Assembly (NCBI GenBank): GCA_002633005.1
Contig: NMRA01000462.1
Location: 167,594 to 231,593, forward strand
Direction of reading: 5' to 3'
Source of the DNA: Phoronis australis
Taxonomy: Eukaryota; Phoronida; Phoronidae
DNA: 64,000 nucleotides
The notes under the pieces are model-generated. The model did no database searches, was not told the origin of the DNA, and saw nothing but the letters and a program-made list of their open reading frames with translations. Made by a program: the position numbers and the translations under genes. Every line of letters starts with the position of its first letter. Position 1 is the first letter of the stretch. Of this stretch, positions 59,301-64,000 are shown in pieces.

Positions 59301-62300
59301 ATTTGTGGTTGAGTTCTACAAATTTTGTGCCATCTAATGGCCATTGTTATGACATTATTAAACTAGAAGCATACAATTTGCGGTGCTGTCATGTGCTCCT
59401 TTCACCTCTCCACATTGTTCTTGTTTTCATAAGAGGTATGCAGCTCAAAGCTCTGTATATCATAGCTACCAACAGATATTAACTTTGAAAAGTTGCTGGC
59501 ATTCACAAAAATGTTGGAATCCCTGGATAAATGAAAGAGGCAATTTTTGCAGTTATTTTGTTCCATAAATTCTAGCACTGTATAAAAGTAATATAGCTTT
59601 ACAATTTTTTTTACAGTGCACTGCACCGCACTGAAGAGAGTGTGGTCCTATTTTTTAGTCGCGCCGTGTTGAAATGTCGCTCATTACTGCAAAACTTGCC
59701 GATTTCATTTTTGTTGCACCGTGCACTACAAATACCCATAAAAATAACACAGACATTTTCAGCCCTCACAAATAGTTGTACCAGTCAGGATGACCTTGTA
59801 ACAGGGTGTGATAGTTCTGCAATCTTGATCTTTCAATTAATGGAGCAGTTATGGTCTGGGAACAGTCAAACACTGCTTTCTATTTGAGCTACTGACAGTA
59901 TGCCCTGTCTGGGCACTCTCCAAGGTGAATGGGTAGACCAATGTTTAGGGTGCCATTTTCCTGCTCTCATTGGCTGTGTGAAACATTCTATAAGCTGGAG
60001 AAATCAGAACTTATCTTTCGCCAGTGATGAACATGGGCATGGATCAAGTCATTGACCTCACCCTCACTGCTGTGTTTATAGTGGAATGACATATGATGAT
60101 GATATACTAAAATGCCTGATGATAGGCGTTACCTAAGGTACCAGCTGCCCAGCGGCACAACATGGTGTCTGCTACAACTCCTGGGGTCAAGTCTGGGTTG
60201 ACCAGGCTGTTTTCGGAGGCATCTAGCCCAGAAATAACTTTTGCATGCCTGTTTGTGAATGGTGCTTCCCTGTACTAGAACGTCTGCAGCTTTTATATCA
60301 TGTTCTTGTGACGTTTGTGAGATGGCACTTTTACAACAGCTATGTACGTCACGTGAATACACTTTTAGACGTTGCTTATTGCGCACTTGGGTTAAGAATG
60401 TTGTCTTGGGGGTGTTGTTTCTGCTGCTTGCGAATATAGAATTGATTGCATGTTTCTTCATGTGATACATAGTCGATCATCTATGAAATGGCAAAGATAT
60501 TTTTACTGTAAAATTCTCACCAATTTCAGACAAAAATAATGGCCAGGAATGCCTTTTATATTTTTCAGAAGTGTCTAGCATTCTTGTGAACGCTCACAAT
60601 TTTTCAAAAGTGATGGTCATCGTGGAATAAGACTTGAACATGAATTACCATTTAACTTTGTACTACATCTGTTTCTTGGAAAACGTGATAAAATTAAATT
60701 TCCGTTGTCAGCCATTCTGTGTCCTATTTTTTGAGATTTTACCGTACTTGGTTTTGGTCCATTCTTGATACTTTGCATTGAAGCGGCCATAAACCGCTGC
60801 TCAGTCCAAGAAGTGAACTTTTCATTTAGACCACTTACCGCTGTAAAATGACCCTCCACTGATTTTTGAGTTTTCAAAGAACTCACTGTATATTGAGACC
60901 ACACTCAGCGTAACAAAGTGTCAGAGTCATTGCTAATTTAATTGAGGAATACTTCAAGAAGAATTTCATGGCACTAAGTGGTATTGATCAAAAGTTGGTT
61001 TTTATGATGATTGGTGGATTTGTAGCTGCTTTAAATGTTGGAATTGTGTTCACATCAGTGTCTACAATTATTTTGTGACCAATAAGTATAGTTTCGGTTT
61101 ATTTGCAAACACATGTAGTACCATACCAGTTCAAAATTTAGATACTTGTTTCCAAATTCCAAGCAATATCTCAATAGTAAACCTCCGAATTTAATAAGAA
61201 AAATAGAACTGTAATCATGTTTCACAAAATACATTTATTCAAAGAATTAATTAGTTCAGCAATGAGCGATTAATAAAAGTATGAAAGTAGAGTTTTTGTA
61301 TTCTCTCCCTTTTTCATAAATGTATAGAACACTTTCTTGTATGTGTTGTTTCATTTTTTTCTTTGTTTAATTATGAAAAATCTAGTCCCATTGTATTGTG
61401 AAGTCAGGAAATATAACCCTAGGCTCTTGACCTTGCACAATAAAAAGTAAAACGTATAAAGTTTCACTAACAATATTTTAGAAATTTGCACCTCAACTTT
61501 ACACAAGTGCTTCAGATATCGGCACAGGTGCCTTATACCAATATAGGTGCAGTTTCAAATATAAATGGTATAATGATAATGAAACAGCATATAAATACTA
61601 AGTACAGTAACAATTTATTTTAATGATAAACTGTATTGGTAATATTAAAAACATAAGTGAATAAATATAGTGATGCACAATAAAAACAGAAATAACAATA
61701 ACAAATGATAATGATAAAGACAAGCTAATAAATATAAATATATTAATACCTATATTCTAAATATGTTAATACCAGTCCTTTGCTAGCCCTGTTGCTGGGC
61801 ACTTAACAATTGGAATATATTCAAAAATGCCCATTGATGAGACTTGCAATTGGGTTTCCGTGATTCTCATGCGTATGTCCCTCCGGAATGTCGATGGCAG
61901 TATATGCTGTGCAAACTTTACGATTAATGCCAGCAGTACTTAGCACAGCCGTCACAGTGACCTGGTTCACTTAAAAGTACTTTAAAGCTGCACCTGTGCT
62001 ATTCCTAGTATCTATGCAAGTTGCTATTTTTAGCAATTGCGACATCTCCTTCTCACCCGCCCTAGTCATGGGTCATTAAAACACTAAACCTGATCGGAGT
62101 GAGTCTATCACCAGCTGTCTCTTTCTCAAGCCTGGGGAAACTAGGAAGTTAAAATTAATCGCTCACCCAGAATTTGAAATGTTATTGCAAAAGAAATATC
62201 AGTTTGACTGTCAAGTTTAACGAAGAAATGACAGTTGCACGGAGAGTTCCATAATTTCAAAATTCTTGTAGTGCATCTATTCTTCTGACAAATTCAGAAA

Positions 62301-62904
62301 GGCATGTCATAGTTTTAGTTAATGATAATTGGTGACGCGTGGGAGTTACTTACATACTGCACAGATATGGTTGGACCGTATAATGTAGTGATATGGCCTG
62401 ACACAGTATAGTTTATGTCTAACCTTAGCACCAAGTCAGTACAATTAGCTTAATATGGAGAATACTAAAAACTAAACTCTTGAATTTGTTCTGTAAAATC
62501 TCACCAGATTATGACAATATGGGAGATGAAATTTTATTTTTTGATTCTTTTATAAAAGCATCGAATCAATGCTTTACCATGTACAAGTGCTCTACCACAG
62601 CTACCGTCAGAAGATATTTTGAAAAAATGTGAGTATTCACTACTTGCTCACTTGGTGGCGCTGCAAAAATGTTTGTGCATTGTTGCTTAGGACACAATGC
62701 TTTGTTTTAGCATTAATTTTAACAACGAATATGTGAAAGCGTGTGTGTCCCAAACATGCAGATCCATTGTAGTTTTGGCACAACACCTCGTTTTCAAGCA
62801 TAATGGCGTATTCGTGCAAGTAGTGAGTGCTTAACAATGATAGAAGGTCTTAAAAAACAACAAAATGTAATTTTGGCAATTACTTGTGTCCAAAATTGCT
62901 GATG
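59301..62904. other. No gene recognised
   Basis: AT-rich DNA with AATAA-rich tracts at 61.6-61.8 kb. Open frames below 115 codons occur on both strands without supporting motifs. Confidence 0.5.
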
Positions 62905-63205
62905 TTTTACTGGATAAGGTTTCTGAAATTAGAAAGTTATTTAAATTTTGTAACATGTTATCATACACATCTTAGTAAAAGTTTAGCAAAATAGAAAGAC
63001 GAATTCTTAGCAAAAGAACGACATCAATAACACTACCAAAGTTTTTTGATGTTAAATTTCAAGATGAAATCTCAAAAATTCTGTCACAGTTTTCTAAATT
63101 ATTTTTTGTTCATTTTATGAACTTTTGATAATTTTATGAAAGTCGTGAAAGTACCAGTTTTGATAGCACATAATGCAAACGTGAAATATTTAAAAGAAAT
63201 TACAA
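62905..63205 (+). repeat. Dispersed repeat family C, copy 3 (partial)
   Basis: ACGACATCAATAACACTACC, TTTCAAGATGAAATCTCAAA and GCACATAATGCAAACGTG correspond to the middle of copies 1 and 2. No gene is seen. Confidence 0.45.
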
Positions 63206-63419
63206 ACATATGAGCGTGTAAATCATAGTAAATCAGGGGTAGGCAGTCAATTCAGGATCAACATGCAAGAGTCAAGTAAGGCATAACAGTGAGAGAACAC
63301 TGTATATTTTCCTGTCCGCACAATGCAAGTTGCAGCTAAAACTGTGATTGTTATGGCAAGCATATTTCATACATTTTGGGTGCTAAAATTTGTTTGGAAC
63401 TGGCATTCATATTACCACG

Positions 63420-63565
63420 GGCGTCTTCAAGGAAATCACTATGGTATAAATTGGTGTTGGGCATTGAGCCAAGCATGGGAGTTTAAAAGTGAAAAATTGT
63501 GAATTTCGGGGATGGGCATTGAAGTGGAATGTGGGCATTAATCCTGACAAATATCGCATCTGAAA
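63420..63565. repeat. Possible CpG-decayed relative of the 1.78-kb element's end
   Basis: GGGCATTGAGCCAAGCATGG, then GGGGATGGGCATTGAAGTGG and GGGCATTAATCCTGACAAAT follow the order of the subterminal units and tip at 55150-55205, with many CG positions changed to TG or CA. This is inference from motif order only. Confidence 0.4.
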
Positions 63566-64000
63566 GTTTCATTTTGAATCCAGTCGGCCATCTTGGACAC
63601 ACAATAGTCTAAAGTTAGCAGTATTTTGACATTTTTCCATGGTTACACATTACCTTAACCCACCTGTCGTTGGAGAGGATTAAAATGTTTATAGCTCTTA
63701 GTATAGTACACACATGGCCTGGCTGATCTGTTTTTAGAAACTGCTGCTTGTTGTGGTATGCCAGGCTTAGTCATAAAATGTGTAGAACATGGGGGAAAAA
63801 GTCGACACCCTATTTATGGACAGGCCTTAGACCTAAGCAAAACTGATTAATTCTAGATCTGTCAAAGGCTTTGATGGAGTAAATTGCACTTTGTGTACCC
63901 CAGACACTATGTACTGTATACTGTACAGGGGATAACAAGTGGGTCAGAATACAGCATGCTTTCTACTTAATGTTCACTAGTTATCTGGCAGATTAACAAA

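Noticed and set aside
1-64000. CRISPR arrays, bacterial operons, phage or viral insertions
   Set aside because: No regularly spaced repeats with unique spacers, no operon-like layout and no viral-type coding sequence were seen.

Overview
The window is animal nuclear DNA, most likely from an invertebrate. Its genes have short exons with GT-AG introns, the sequence is AT-rich, and it is packed with short inverted-repeat transposable elements. Nothing bacterial or plasmid-like was seen. I cannot name the species. Dense MITE-like repeats and signs of high heterozygosity fit a marine invertebrate (deuterostome or lophotrochozoan), but that is inference.

Three genes can be supported by conserved protein sequence. 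(1) 3.0-9.3 kb, minus strand: a ceramide kinase/sphingosine kinase-family lipid kinase, with three confident exons and two likely tiny 5' exons. A ~200-residue Thr/Ser-rich insert interrupts its catalytic fold. (2) 20.27-20.77 kb, plus strand: a two-exon gene for the 58-residue DAPIT subunit of mitochondrial ATP synthase. (3) 26.36-33.28 kb, minus strand: a five-exon ADISSP (C20orf27) homologue. An unassigned candidate terminal exon lies at 23.43-23.74 kb (minus). These genes have unrelated housekeeping or signalling roles and do not form a pathway.

The rest is mainly repeats. The 13-16 kb region holds a 909-bp inverted-repeat element with a 9-bp target duplication, nested inside an older repeat, plus a 58-bp relic made of two of its ends joined head to head. 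At 33.8-36.1 kb a 2.3-kb terminal-inverted-repeat element encloses two tRNA-like modules and a ~312-bp-armed palindrome. At 37.4-38.8 kb is another inverted-repeat element with subterminal arrays. From 40 to 47 kb are a dispersed repeat family, a 19-bp minisatellite with higher-order structure, and a 2.1-kb TA-flanked element. At 53.4-55.2 kb is a second TA-flanked element whose relative is inserted at 23.1 kb.

Three large direct duplications (16.5/17.8 kb, 40.8/44.0 kb, 47.9/50.4 kb) each begin their second copy exactly after a single N. A fourth flanks a 529-bp run of N and differs by a transposon insertion. These look like the two haplotypes joined end to end by the assembler rather than real tandem duplications. 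No clearly new biological system was found; the best leads are the fused-end transposon relic, the palindrome-bearing element and the kinase insert.
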